Below, piece after piece: positions 42,280 through 50,660 of a stretch of 64,000 nucleotides of DNA. Each line of letters starts with the position of its first letter. Position 1 is the stretch's first letter. This DNA comes from Streptomyces pseudovenezuelae. GTDB lineage: Bacteria; Actinomycetota; Actinomycetes; Streptomycetales; Streptomycetaceae. The stretch covers positions 434,001 to 498,000 of the forward strand of contig NZ_JARXVH010000005.1 of NCBI RefSeq assembly GCF_029892565.1, read 5' to 3'. Below the pieces are notes generated by a model. That model was not told where the DNA came from and did not search any database. It worked only from the letters and a program-made list of their open reading frames with translations. Both the position numbers and the translations under genes were made by a program.

Positions 42280-43686
42280 CTAGGACCCGGACTTCTGCCG
42301 ATCGGCTTCCGCCGAGTCTGCCGCCGGTGTGTCCGCGGACGGCTTGTGTGCCGCCGGTGTGTCCGTCGGCAGCTCGCGCGTGGCCGCTGCCGCTGTGTCT
42401 GCTGCCGGCCCGCCCGCTACGGCTGTGTCCGCACGCGCCGTGCCCGCTGCCGCATCATCAACTGCCGGCTCGCCCGCTTGCGCCGTATCCGCTGCGGACT
42501 TGCCCGCCTCGGCCTCGTCCGCCGCCGCAGTGTCCGCCTGCGCCGAATCCTCTGCCGCTGCGTCCGCTACCGCCTTGTCGGCTACGGACTGGCCCGCCTC
42601 GACCTCGACTGCTGCCAGCTCGTCCGCCTGCACCGTGCCCGCCTCGGGCTTGTCCGCTTCCGGCTCGCCCGCCTGCGCCGTGCCCGCTACGGACTTGCCC
42701 GCCTCGGCCTCGTCCGCTGCCGCAGTGTCAGCCTGCGCCGAATCCTCTGCCGCTGCGTCCACTGCCGCCTTGTCGGCTACGGACTGGCCCGCCTCGACCT
42801 CGACTGCTGCCGGCTCGCCCGCCTGCGCCGTGCCCGCTACGGACTTGTCCGCCTCGGCCTCGTGCGCCGCCGTTGCGCCCGCTGCCGCCGTACGCGCTGC
42901 CGCCGCCTTTTCCGCCGCCGCCTTTTCCAGCTCGGCCTTCTCCTTCTCGGCCTGTGCCAGGGCGGCCTTCGCGGCCTTCTCCGCTTCCTTGTCGGCCTTC
43001 GCCGCCTCCGTGATCTGGCGCTTGGCGGCGGTCGCGTAGATGTCGACGTACTCCTGGCCGGAGAGCTTCATGATCTCGTACATGACCTCGTCGGTCACCG
43101 CGCGCAGGACGAAGCGGTCGTGCTCCATGCCCTGGTAGCGGCTGAAGTCCAGGGGCTTGCCGATCCGGATGCCCGGGCGCATCAGCTTGGGCATCACCTT
43201 GCCGGGCGGCTGGATCTTCTCGGTGTCGATCATCGCGACCGGGACCACCGGCGCGCCGGAGGCGAGCGCCACGCGCGCGAGGCCGCCGGGCTTGCCCCGG
43301 TACAGGCGGCCGTCGGGCGAGCGCGTGCCCTCCGGGTAGATCCCGAACAGCTCACCGCGGGCCAGGACCTCCAGGCCGCTCTGGATGGCCGCCTCGCCGG
43401 CGCCGCGCGCGCCGGAGCGGTCCACCGGGAGCTGGCCGACACCCTTGAAGAAGGCGGCCGTCAGCCGGCCCTTGACGCCGGGGGTGGTGAAGTACTCGGC
43501 CTTCGCGATGAAGGTGACCTTGCGGTCCAGGACCGCGGGCAGGAAGAACGAGTCGGAGAAGGACAGGTGGTTGCTCGCCAGGATCGCGGGGCCCTCGGCC
43601 GGAATGTTCTCCAGGCCTTCCACCCAGGGTCTGAAGGCGACCTTCAGTGGTCCCCCGATGGCGACCTTCATCGTGCCGTACAACAA
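42280..43686 (-). CDS. PlsC-family 1-acyl-glycerol-3-phosphate acyltransferase with repetitive tail
   Basis: A 468-residue protein. Residues 1 to about 220 are the acyltransferase, with NHLSFSD (HX4D, catalytic His), FFKGVGQLPVDRSG and YPEGTRSPDGRL, making phosphatidic acid at the membrane. A helical Lys/Glu/Ala linker and about 200 residues of Ala/Glu/Asp/Thr repeats follow. The start is TTG at 43686, 7 nt after AGGAGG. The tail is absent from ordinary PlsC and its role is unknown; a spacer or surface-binding function is conceivable. Confidence 0.9.
   Translation of the reverse strand: MLYGTMKVAIGGPLKVAFRPWVEGLENIPAEGPAILASNHLSFSDSFFLPAVLDRKVTFIAKAEYFTTPGVKGRLTAAFFKGVGQLPVDRSGARGAGEAAIQSGLEVLARGELFGIYPEGTRSPDGRLYRGKPGGLARVALASGAPVVPVAMIDTEKIQPPGKVMPKLMRPGIRIGKPLDFSRYQGMEHDRFVLRAVTDEVMYEIMKLSGQEYVDIYATAAKRQITEAAKADKEAEKAAKAALAQAEKEKAELEKAAAEKAAAARTAAAGATAAHEAEADKSVAGTAQAGEPAAVEVEAGQSVADKAAVDAAAEDSAQADTAAADEAEAGKSVAGTAQAGEPEADKPEAGTVQADELAAVEVEAGQSVADKAVADAAAEDSAQADTAAADEAEAGKSAADTAQAGEPAVDDAAAGTARADTAVAGGPAADTAAAATRELPTDTPAAHKPSADTPAADSAEADRQKSGS
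42481..42870. repeat. 195-bp in-frame tandem repeat in the acyltransferase tail
   Basis: Two near-identical 195-bp (65-codon) units lie head to tail, for example CGCCGAATCCTCTGCCGCTG at 42541 and again at 42736. Partial further copies flank them. Confidence 0.75.
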
Positions 43687-43842
43687 CCGAGTGCCTCCTG
43701 TGTCTGTAGATCAGACCTTAACGCGGCCTGCCGCCAAAGGAGCCGACGACCCTGGTCGGTGTCAGTGCGGTCGCGTACGGTGAATCACCTGGACTTCACG
43801 TCACTCTCATGAACCGCCACTCTCATGAACAGGAGACCGAAG

Positions 43843-44622
43843 GTGCCGGTCCTTCCTGGAGCCGAGCCGTACCGCCACGAGGGCGGAGAGGCCGGGGTCC
43901 TCCTCTGTCACGGTTTCACCGGTTCCCCCCAGTCGCTGCGCCCCTGGGCGGAGCGTCTCGCCGCACACGGACTCACGGTCTCGCTGCCGCTGCTGCCCGG
44001 CCACGGCACCCGCTGGGAGGACATGCAGCTCACCGGCTGGCAGGACTGGTACGCGGAGGTGGACCGCGAGCTGCGGGCCCTGCGCGAGCGCTGCGGCGAG
44101 GTGTTCGTGGCCGGCCTGTCGATGGGCGGCACCCTCGCGCTGCGCCTCGCGGCCAAGCACGGGGACGCGGTCAGCGGCGTGATCATCGTCAACCCGGCGA
44201 ACAAGATGCACGGCGCGGCGGCCCACGCCCTTCCGGTGGTCCGCCATCTCGTGCCGTCGACGAAGGGCATCGCCAGCGACATCGCCAAGGAGGGCAGCGA
44301 GGAGTTGGGGTACGACCGGGTGCCGCTGCACGCGGCGCACGCCCTGCGGAACCTGTTCCGCCAGGTCGACCGGGAGCTGCCGCAGGTCACACAGCCGCTG
44401 TTGCTGCTGCGCAGCCCGCAGGACCATGTGGTGCCGCCGGCCGACTCGGCCCGGATCCTCGGCCGGGTCTCCTCGCGGGACGTGACGGAGATCCTGCTGG
44501 AACAGAGCTACCACGTCGCGACGTTGGACCACGACGCGGACCGGATCTTCGAGGAGAGCCTCGCGTTCATCGGCCGGCTCGCACCCAGTGTCGGCAAGGA
44601 AGGGACGGCCGCAGGTGGCTGA
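43843..44622 (+). CDS. Alpha/beta hydrolase (carboxylesterase / monoacylglycerol lipase type)
   Basis: A 259-residue hydrolase of the Est30-like group. The oxyanion HGFTGSP, nucleophile elbow GLSMGG, the Asp in RSPQDHVVPP and the late His in EQSYHVATLDHD form the triad. The GTG at 43843 is 6-7 nt after AGGAGA and matches the family N-terminus; an ATG at 43825 has no ribosome site. The upstream 13-bp direct repeat CACTCTCATGAAC (43802, 43818) carries two ATGs. It overlaps the next gene by 8 bp. Natural ester unknown. Confidence 0.87.
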   Translation: MPVLPGAEPYRHEGGEAGVLLCHGFTGSPQSLRPWAERLAAHGLTVSLPLLPGHGTRWEDMQLTGWQDWYAEVDRELRALRERCGEVFVAGLSMGGTLALRLAAKHGDAVSGVIIVNPANKMHGAAAHALPVVRHLVPSTKGIASDIAKEGSEELGYDRVPLHAAHALRNLFRQVDRELPQVTQPLLLLRSPQDHVVPPADSARILGRVSSRDVTEILLEQSYHVATLDHDADRIFEESLAFIGRLAPSVGKEGTAAGG

Positions 44623-45199
44623 GCACGACTCGGATCGCGAGGACCGCGAACCCGAAGAGCAGGGCGTCCCGTTCGACGAGGCTGCCGCGTGGGCGGCGAT
44701 CGTCGAGGGGTACGGCGAAGAGCCCCCGGACCCGCCGGGTGCCAAACCCTTCAAGTCCATCGAGGATCTGGCCCTGCTGGAGCCGGAGACCAACGACGCA
44801 CCGTCGGCCGAGCCCTCTTCGAAGCCGGCGAAGGAGGAGGAGAAGAAGCCGTCGGGACCACTGGGCGGCTCCGTCTCCTTCGCCCCCGGCATCGGCCCGC
44901 GCGACTACCCGGCGCCCGAGCCGGCCGAGTCGGACTTCGACGAGGACGACGAGGGTCACTTCGTCCCGCCGGAGCCGCCGCCCCTGCCCGCCGCCGACGT
45001 GACCGCGAAGTTCGCCTGGCTCGGGGTGATCGGCGGCCCGCTGCTCCTCCTGCTGGCGGTCCTGCTCGGCTGGGACATGACCTGGTGGCTGACCACGGTC
45101 GGCATCGGCGGCTTCCTGGGCGGGTTCGCCACGCTGGTGATGCGGATGAAGACGGACGACGAGGACGAGGGCGACCCGGGGCGCGGAGCGGTCGTCTAG
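44615..45199 (+). CDS. Acidic protein with C-terminal membrane hairpin, function unknown
   Basis: A 194-residue protein. The first 130 residues are acidic and Pro-rich with few hydrophobics (EEPPDPPGAKPFKSIEDLAL; DFDEDDEGHFVPPEPPP), suggesting a disordered cytoplasmic region. Two membrane segments follow (LGVIGGPLLLLLAVLLGW; LTTVGIGGFLGGFATLVMRM) and an acidic end. The GTG at 44615 lies within the end of the hydrolase gene with AAGGGA upstream, so the two are co-translated. I do not recognise the family. Confidence 0.8.
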   Translation: MAEHDSDREDREPEEQGVPFDEAAAWAAIVEGYGEEPPDPPGAKPFKSIEDLALLEPETNDAPSAEPSSKPAKEEEKKPSGPLGGSVSFAPGIGPRDYPAPEPAESDFDEDDEGHFVPPEPPPLPAADVTAKFAWLGVIGGPLLLLLAVLLGWDMTWWLTTVGIGGFLGGFATLVMRMKTDDEDEGDPGRGAVV

Positions 45200-45230
45200 C
45201 TCCCTGGGTCCACCAGAGTTCTGAAGACAG

Positions 45231-45989
45231 CTAGTTCGCGGGGATTCTGAGGGCGGCAAGGACCGGCAGATGGTCCGTGGCCGCCCTCAGGTCTGTCTCC
45301 GTCACCCCCGGCTGGTCCAACGGGACCCCGCAGCCCAGTACCTCGACGCCCTTGGTGGCGAAGATCGCGTCGATGCGCTGGAAGGGGGTGACCGGGTTGA
45401 ACGTGTACTCGCCGCCCCAGGGCACGGTGGTCCGGCAGTCCTGGAGGCCCTCGGCCAGCCGCTGGAAGGCGGGACCGCCGGGGCGTTCGTTTATGTCGCC
45501 GCCCGCGATCGCGTGGTCCGTGCCGAGGCCGGCGAGACGGTCCAGGAGCATGCCGCTCTGCTCGTGCCGCTCGTCCTTCCGCAGGGAGAGGTGACAGCTC
45601 AGTACGCCCAGGCGGGCGCCGCCGAACCGGACGACGGCGGTGGCGAACCCACGCCGGTGCTGGCCGGGGGTGAGAGGCAGCAGGACGTCCTCGGTGCGCT
45701 CGACGGTGGCACGGAGGGTGCACAGGATCGCCGGTCCCGCGGCGGTGCCGCCGCCAGTGAGGACCACCTGGCCCGAAGCGGCCGCGAGGCGGGCCAGCTT
45801 CTTGCGCCAGCGGAAGAAGCGCGGGGCCTCCTGGACCAGGACCAGGTCGGGGGCGCAGGCGCTGATCACACGGGCCAGGGCGGCGGTGTCGTCGCGCATC
45901 GAGCGGATGTTGTAGCTGAGGACCCGGAGGACGGCGGAACCGTCGGGCTCGGTCCGGGAGTTGGGCAGCAGCGGGGTGGAAATCGCCAT
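45231..45989 (-). CDS. Endonuclease/exonuclease/phosphatase-family protein
   Basis: A 252-residue cytoplasmic metal-dependent phosphoesterase. Motifs in order are LSYNIRSM, LVLVQEAP (metal Glu), LSCHLSLRKDE, AGGDINERPG (Asp-Asn pair), RIDAIFA and TDHLPVLA (terminal Asp-His). DNA, phosphoinositide and sugar-phosphate substrates are all known in the family, so specificity is open. The ATG at 45989 lies 7 nt after TATGTT with no ribosome site, another probable leaderless message. It is separated from glkA by a hairpin at 46010-46041. Confidence 0.88.
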   Translation of the reverse strand: MAISTPLLPNSRTEPDGSAVLRVLSYNIRSMRDDTAALARVISACAPDLVLVQEAPRFFRWRKKLARLAAASGQVVLTGGGTAAGPAILCTLRATVERTEDVLLPLTPGQHRRGFATAVVRFGGARLGVLSCHLSLRKDERHEQSGMLLDRLAGLGTDHAIAGGDINERPGGPAFQRLAEGLQDCRTTVPWGGEYTFNPVTPFQRIDAIFATKGVEVLGCGVPLDQPGVTETDLRAATDHLPVLAALRIPAN

Positions 45990-45996
45990 GGTCGCC

Positions 45997-46002
45997 AACA
46001 TA
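45997..46002 (-). promoter_or_regulatory. -10 hexamer of a probable leaderless promoter (EEP phosphatase)
   Basis: TATGTT on the minus strand ends 7 nt before the ATG at 45989. Confidence 0.45.
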
Positions 46003-46009
46003 CGACGAA

Positions 46010-46041
46010 GCCCGCCGTCCCGGAGTACGGGCTCGGCGGGC
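46010..46041 (-). terminator. Candidate terminator of glkA
   Basis: GCCCGCCG (46010-46017) pairs with CGGCGGGC (46034-46041), 36 bp after the glkA stop, followed by TTCGTCGTATGTT on the minus strand. Confidence 0.5.
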
Positions 46042-46076
46042 GTGGCCGTGCGGACGGCGATGTCACCGGACCGGCG

Positions 46077-47030
46077 TCACATGATCGGGTCGGGCTCCCG
46101 GGCCAGGTCCGCGGCACCGACGAGACCCGCCTTGTTGCCGAGCTGGGCCGCGATCACGTCGGCGACCGGGCGCCAGTTGCCGCCCACCAGCCAGCGCTTG
46201 TACGACTTGCGGATCGGGTCGAGGACGAGCTCGCCCTCGTCGGAGAGGCCGCCGCCGACGATGAACGCGGAGGGGTCGAAGAGCGAGGCGAGGTCGGCGA
46301 GACCGGCGCCGGCCCAACGGGCGAGCTCACGGTAGGAGTCGACGGCCACCGGGTCGCCCTGCCGGGCGGCCATGGAGATGTGCTTGCCCTCGATGCTGTC
46401 CGGGTTGCCGTCACCGAGGCCGAGCAGGATCTCGGCGTTCTCGGGGGTGGCGTTGGCGCGCTGCTTGGCGTATCTGACGAGGGCGCGGCCGGAGGCGTAC
46501 TGCTCCCAGCAGCCCTGCGAGCCGCAGCCGCACAGCAGGCCGTCCGGCACCATCCGGATGTGGCCGAACTCGGCGGCCACACCGAAGTGTCCGCGGCGCA
46601 GCTTGTTGCCGATGATGATGCCGCCGCCGAGGCCGGTGCCGAGGGTGATGCAGATGACATTGCGGTGGCCCTTGCCGGCACCGAACTTGTACTCGCCCCA
46701 CGCGGCGGCGTTGGCGTCGTTCTCGACCACGACGGGGAGGCCGACGCGAGCCTCGACCTTCTCCTTCAGCGGCTCCTGGCGCCAGTCGATGTTCGGCGCG
46801 AAGTAGACCGTGGAGCGCTGCCGGTTCACGTAACCGGCCGCACCGATACCCACGCCGACGATTTCGTGCCCGGCCCGGGCGCCCTCCACCGCGGAGGCGA
46901 TGGCGTCCACGATGCCCTCGGGCGTACTCGGGGTCGGCACCTTGTGCGTCGAGAGGATGTTGCCTTCCTCATCGACCACGCCGGCCGCGATCTTCGTGCC
47001 GCCGATATCGACGCCGATGGTGAGTCCCAT
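46077..47030 (-). CDS. glkA: ROK-family glucokinase
   Basis: A 317-residue cytoplasmic kinase making glucose 6-phosphate. The ATP loop is GVDIGGTKIAAGVVDEEG, the sugar Asp sits in VVENDANAAAWGE, and the ROK zinc motif is CGCGSQGCWEQYASGRAL. Length and sequence fit Streptomyces GlkA, which besides catalysis is needed for glucose repression. The ATG follows GAGGGA. DUF5304, the homologue of a gene reported to affect glucose repression in S. coelicolor, lies 55 bp upstream and is probably co-transcribed. Confidence 0.95.
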   Translation of the reverse strand: MGLTIGVDIGGTKIAAGVVDEEGNILSTHKVPTPSTPEGIVDAIASAVEGARAGHEIVGVGIGAAGYVNRQRSTVYFAPNIDWRQEPLKEKVEARVGLPVVVENDANAAAWGEYKFGAGKGHRNVICITLGTGLGGGIIIGNKLRRGHFGVAAEFGHIRMVPDGLLCGCGSQGCWEQYASGRALVRYAKQRANATPENAEILLGLGDGNPDSIEGKHISMAARQGDPVAVDSYRELARWAGAGLADLASLFDPSAFIVGGGLSDEGELVLDPIRKSYKRWLVGGNWRPVADVIAAQLGNKAGLVGAADLAREPDPIM

Positions 47031-47085
47031 GAATCCCTCAGTTTCGGTCGAGCCCCGCTATGGGCCACCGTACCCGAGGGGGCAA

Positions 47086-47607
47086 TCAGTCTAGGTCGAT
47101 GCGCTGGCCGGGGCCGGTACCGTCCCCGTCTTCCCCGCGTTCGTCGTGCTGTTCGTCGCGATGCTCGTCGAGGTCCTTGTGGAGGTCGGTCGTGCGGGCC
47201 GTCCAGCGCTGTTCCTGCGCCTGGACCGCGGAGCGGTAGGCGGCGAGGATTTCGTTGCCCGCGGCGGCGAGGTGGTCGAAGACGTCCGGGTTGCGTTCGA
47301 TAACCGGCTCGACCGCGGCCTTCGCCTGCTGGACGACCTGCTTCACCACCTGTTGGGCGGCGGGTCCGGCGACCGCGCCGAGCAACGGCGACTGGAGTGA
47401 GGACAGCTTGTCGCCGACGGCGTCGACGAGCTTGCGCAGTTCCTCCGCGGCCGAGACCGGCGGCTGGCCGTACTGGACGCGGCGGCGGGCCTTCTCCGCG
47501 GCGAGGTCCTCGGCGCACGCGGTCGCCCACGCGTCGGCGTCGGTGGCCCTCGCCTCGTCCACGGCGTCCTCCGTACCGGCCTGGGACGGAGGGAGCTCTT
47601 CGCTCAT
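47086..47607 (-). CDS. DUF5304 protein (glkA-linked)
   Basis: A 173-residue soluble, acidic protein. The middle is Ala/Gln/Val-rich and helical (GPAAQQVVKQVVQQAKAAVE), the ends are hydrophilic and likely disordered (DEHRDEQHDERGEDGDG). AGGAG precedes the ATG by 7 nt. By position it corresponds to SCO2127 of S. coelicolor, which has been reported to influence glucose uptake and carbon repression; mechanism unknown. It lies between the ArsA-like gene and glkA, all on one strand. Confidence 0.82.
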   Translation of the reverse strand: MSEELPPSQAGTEDAVDEARATDADAWATACAEDLAAEKARRRVQYGQPPVSAAEELRKLVDAVGDKLSSLQSPLLGAVAGPAAQQVVKQVVQQAKAAVEPVIERNPDVFDHLAAAGNEILAAYRSAVQAQEQRWTARTTDLHKDLDEHRDEQHDERGEDGDGTGPGQRIDLD

Positions 47608-47664
47608 GACGGACTCCTGACTACGGTTCGTCTCTACGACGTTACCCGAACGGGCGTATGTCGT

Positions 47665-48831
47665 TCACGGCCTCTCCGGCCACAGATTCCGGTCCGGCGC
47701 GAACCGGATCCGCAGCTCCCCCTCCCGCAGCGAGGCCCCGTCGACGGTGCAGCGGCGCAGGGCCGACGGCAGCGGCACGATCCGGCGGAAGCTGCCCGCG
47801 GCGACGACGAGTTCGTCACCGCGCCGGATGAGGTCGAGTTCGTCGCGTATCGCACCGGGCAGCGGCAGATGCCAGACGAGCACACCGTCGTCGGCGAGCC
47901 GGTCCTCGACGGGCCACTCGACGGTGGAGACGGTGTCGTTGACGCCGGGAACGGGCAGCGCGGCGAGGTCGTCCAGACCACGCGGGTCGTGCCCGAGATG
48001 ACGGACCGCCCGCACCTCGTACGACTCCTGCCACTCCTCCACCACCTTGCGCTGCTGGACGACAAGCCCCGGAAGGGCGTCCGCGACCGTCTCGGGCAAC
48101 ACCCGGTTGGCGACCAGCACATCGGGCCGCAGCCCGCGCAGCGCGAGGGCGAGAGCGGTGTCGCGCACGGCATCCGCCCCGGCCGGCCCGGGCTCCGCGA
48201 CCAGCCGTAGGACGGTGTCCCGGTCGGCGAGCACGGCCTCGACGGCCCCGAGTTCCAGATCCCACCGCCCGGCGGTCTCGTACAGCCACTCCGAGGGCAT
48301 CGGTACCCCGGCCAGCCGCCCGAGCACGGGCCGCAGAGCGCGGGCCGCCTGCCGCTCGGCCGGCAGCAGACGGCGCAGATAGCGGCGCAGTTCCTCCGGC
48401 AGAGCGAGCAGCGCGAGGGCCTGCGGGGCGGCCGGCAGGTCGACGACCAGCAGGTCGTGCGCCTCCGCGAGGGCGGCATCGCGCAGGGCGCGCAGCAGGG
48501 TGAGTTCCTCGGCTCCGGGGAGGGGCGTGACCTCCTCGGCCTCCAAGCGCGAGGCCCCCAGCAGATCAAGCACGTTCGCCGCACGTTCCTGAAAGGCACC
48601 GAGATCGTCCCGGAACCGGGCGGTGGCGTCCGGCCGCCAGGCGACGAGATTCGGAGCGACGGTGACCGGAGCGGGTCCCGTCGCAGCGCCGAGGACCGAG
48701 CCGAGGGTGTCCGTGCGATCGGCACTGAGGACAAGGGCGCGCGTGCCCTCACGGGCGGCGCGGAGCGCGGTGGCGGCGGCAATGGTGGTACGACCACTGC
48801 CGCCAGGGCCGGTGATCAGGAGGGTACGCAT
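47665..48831 (-). CDS. ArsA-like (anion-transporting) P-loop ATPase
   Basis: A 388-residue member of the ArsA/GET3 SIMIBI class. The N-terminal loop is GPGGSGRTTIAAATALRAAR, with Arg where Lys normally binds ATP phosphate. VLSADRTDTLG follows, then LLVVDLPAAPQALALLALP (switch) and VLVANRVLPE, as in ArsA. No arsenic genes are nearby; the conserved neighbourhood (glkA, SRPBCC, fadD, PimB') suggests an envelope or lipid role instead. The ATG lies 8 nt after TACCGT with no ribosome site. Confidence 0.85.
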   Translation of the reverse strand: MRTLLITGPGGSGRTTIAAATALRAAREGTRALVLSADRTDTLGSVLGAATGPAPVTVAPNLVAWRPDATARFRDDLGAFQERAANVLDLLGASRLEAEEVTPLPGAEELTLLRALRDAALAEAHDLLVVDLPAAPQALALLALPEELRRYLRRLLPAERQAARALRPVLGRLAGVPMPSEWLYETAGRWDLELGAVEAVLADRDTVLRLVAEPGPAGADAVRDTALALALRGLRPDVLVANRVLPETVADALPGLVVQQRKVVEEWQESYEVRAVRHLGHDPRGLDDLAALPVPGVNDTVSTVEWPVEDRLADDGVLVWHLPLPGAIRDELDLIRRGDELVVAAGSFRRIVPLPSALRRCTVDGASLREGELRIRFAPDRNLWPERP

Positions 48832-48839
48832 GATGGTGA

Positions 48840-48845
48840 ACGGTA
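48840..48845 (-). promoter_or_regulatory. -10 hexamer of a probable leaderless promoter (ArsA-like ATPase)
   Basis: TACCGT on the minus strand ends 8 nt before the ATG at 48831. Confidence 0.35.
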
Positions 48846-48858
48846 ACCGAGACGCACC

Positions 48859-48919
48859 CAGGGGCGCGGGGCTGTGTCAGTGTGCGGCTCCGCCGCGTGG
48901 GCGCGACCAGCCACAACGG
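48859..48919 (+). repeat. Dispersed intergenic repeat, copy A
   Basis: This 61-bp stretch is almost identical (four mismatches) to the reverse complement of 62172-62233. It is palindrome-rich, with GCGGCTCCGCCGC at its centre, and lies between the SRPBCC gene stop and the ArsA-like gene start. Confidence 0.8.
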
Positions 48920-48964
48920 GCCCCGCACCCGGCGTGCGAACCTGCACCCCCGCGGCGAGACCCC

Positions 48965-49408
48965 TTACTCCTCCCCAGACTCCACGCGCTTCTTCAACCC
49001 CGCCAACGCCCGATCAATGATGACCTTCTCGGCCTTCCGCTTGATCATCCCCAGCATCGGAATCTTGACGTCGACAGTCAGCAGATACGTGACCTGGGTA
49101 GCGCCATCACCGGCCGCCTTCAAGATGTACGACCCGTCAAGAGACCGCAGCATCTGGGACTTGACCAGCGTCCAGGACACCTCGTTCGCCCCGGTCCAGG
49201 TGTACGCCAGCGTCTGGTCGTCCTTGATCGCACCGGCGTCCATGACGAGACGTACCTGCTCGGCCCGCCCCTGGCCGTCCGTCGCGAGCACCTCCGCCTC
49301 CTTCACCTCGCCGGTCCAGTCCGGATAGCGGGCGAAGTCGGCGATCACCCCCATGACCTCGGCCGGTGCCGCCTCGATCGTGATGCTCGAGCTGGTGTGT
49401 TCCGCCAT
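48965..49408 (-). CDS. SRPBCC-family protein (polyketide cyclase/START-like fold)
   Basis: A 147-residue single-domain protein: ITIEAAPAEVMGVIADFARY, PDWTGEVKEAEVL, and later TYLLTVDVKIPMLGMIKRK form the helix-grip fold that binds hydrophobic ligands. From memory the M. tuberculosis counterpart at the same place (Rv2185c, TB16.3) is of this fold too. The ATG at 49408 is 9 nt from GGAGGA. It precedes the ArsA-like gene on the same strand, with the repeat between them. Ligand unknown. Confidence 0.85.
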   Translation of the reverse strand: MAEHTSSSITIEAAPAEVMGVIADFARYPDWTGEVKEAEVLATDGQGRAEQVRLVMDAGAIKDDQTLAYTWTGANEVSWTLVKSQMLRSLDGSYILKAAGDGATQVTYLLTVDVKIPMLGMIKRKAEKVIIDRALAGLKKRVESGEE

Positions 49409-49542
49409 CGCCGTGGCTCCTCCAGATGCGGGCCGGTAAAGAGGTCGCAGGTTCGCGATCGTGCGCACGTGTGTGCAGCGTGAAGGCTACCGCGCACGTG
49501 AGGGCCCGACTTCACCCCCGTGTACCTGGACAGCGCGTTCAC

Positions 49543-50340
49543 TCACCATTCAAGGGCCCAGGGCTTCCCGGTCCCCGCGAAGTGCCCCACGTTCACGCAC
49601 TCGGTCGCCCCGACCCGCATCCGCCGTACCAACGGCTGGTGGACATGTCCGAAGAGTGAATACCGGGGCCGGGTACGGCGGATCGCGTCCAGCAGCGCAC
49701 GGCTGCCCCGCTCGAAACGGCGCGCGACGGTGTCGTAGACCAGCTCCGGGACCTCCGGCGGGATGTGCGTGCACAGCACGTCGACCTCGCCCACGGCCTC
49801 GATCTTCGCCGCGTACTCCTCGTCGCTGATCTCGTACGGCGTGCTCATGGGGGTGCGCAGGCCGCCGCCGACGAAGCCGAAGGTCCAGCCGCCGATCTCG
49901 ACCCGCTCGCCGTCGAGCACGGTGGTGCCGGGCCCGGCGTACTCCGCCCACAGCGGCGGCATGTCGACATTGCCGTAGGTGGCGTACGTCGGTGTCGGGA
50001 ACGCGGCGAACATCTCGGCGTACTGCTTGCGCACCGCTTTCTCGATCGCCGTCCGCCGGTCCGTGCCGATGCCGCTCCACAGCAGGGCGCCGAGGTCACG
50101 GGCCTCCTCGAAGCGGCGGGCGGTGCGCAGCTCGACGAGGCGGTCGGCGTTCTCCTCGCCGAACAGGTCGGGGAAGATGCCGCGCGAGTGGTCGGCGTAG
50201 TCGAGGAAGAGGATGAGGTCGCCCAGACAGATCAGGGCGTCGGCACCCTCGCCGGCTCTGGCCAGGTCACGGGCGTTGCCGTGCACGTCACTGACCACAT
50301 GAACGCGTGTCCTGCTGTTACCGGCTGGTGTGGGTGCCAT
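49543..50340 (-). CDS. Calcineurin-type metallophosphoesterase
   Basis: A 265-residue cytoplasmic phosphoesterase. The metal motifs are VHVVSDVHGN (DxH), LICLGDLI (GD), YATYGNVDM (GNxD in place of GNHE), LCTHIPPE and FGHVHQP (GHxH). The GNVD variant is common in this actinobacterial branch. Substrate unknown. The ATG at 50340 has TACCCT 8 nt upstream and no ribosome site, so the message may be leaderless. It is divergent from fadD. Confidence 0.87.
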   Translation of the reverse strand: MAPTPAGNSRTRVHVVSDVHGNARDLARAGEGADALICLGDLILFLDYADHSRGIFPDLFGEENADRLVELRTARRFEEARDLGALLWSGIGTDRRTAIEKAVRKQYAEMFAAFPTPTYATYGNVDMPPLWAEYAGPGTTVLDGERVEIGGWTFGFVGGGLRTPMSTPYEISDEEYAAKIEAVGEVDVLCTHIPPEVPELVYDTVARRFERGSRALLDAIRRTRPRYSLFGHVHQPLVRRMRVGATECVNVGHFAGTGKPWALEW

Positions 50341-50348
50341 GACGATCA

Positions 50349-50354
50349 AGGGTA
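50349..50354 (-). promoter_or_regulatory. -10 hexamer of a probable leaderless promoter (metallophosphoesterase)
   Basis: TACCCT on the minus strand ends 8 nt before the ATG at 50340. The rest of the 320-bp divergent gap to fadD holds a TetR-type site (50399-50412) and no gene. Confidence 0.35.
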
Positions 50355-50398
50355 AGCGTGTGGGGTGTACGTGAACAGTGGCGGCGGGCCTTGCGGTT

Positions 50399-50412
50399 AC
50401 TGGCCAGTCAGT
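50399..50412. promoter_or_regulatory. TetR-type operator-like site upstream of fadD
   Basis: ACTGGCCAGTCAGT contains a perfect 10-bp palindrome (50399-50408) and matches the core of the palindrome at 15574-15599 in 13 of 14 positions. Confidence 0.4.
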
Positions 50413-50660
50413 TAGTGGGTGGACTACCGTACGGACAGGAACACCCATACCTGTGTGACGCAATCCGTGTGACGCGGCGAACATCTCGCCGGGACCCCCT
50501 GTCGAAGAGGCCATACCGGCGGGTAACGTCCGGGCAGTCCAGTCGTACTCAGGATTTCAACCACCGATCCACCGAAATCCCGAGCACCCGCCCGAGTCTT
50601 GGACCGCACCGTCGCATCGCACAACGTCGTGGCGCCGGCGCCCTATGAGGAGCAGCAGTC

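Noticed and set aside
42268..43812. Long Arg/Leu/Cys-rich plus-strand frames opposite the acyltransferase
   Set aside because: They arise from the Ala-rich repeats of the acyltransferase read in other frames.
45270..47303. A 677-codon plus-strand frame opposite the EEP phosphatase and glkA
   Set aside because: Both opposite genes are clearly real; this frame shows no family motif.
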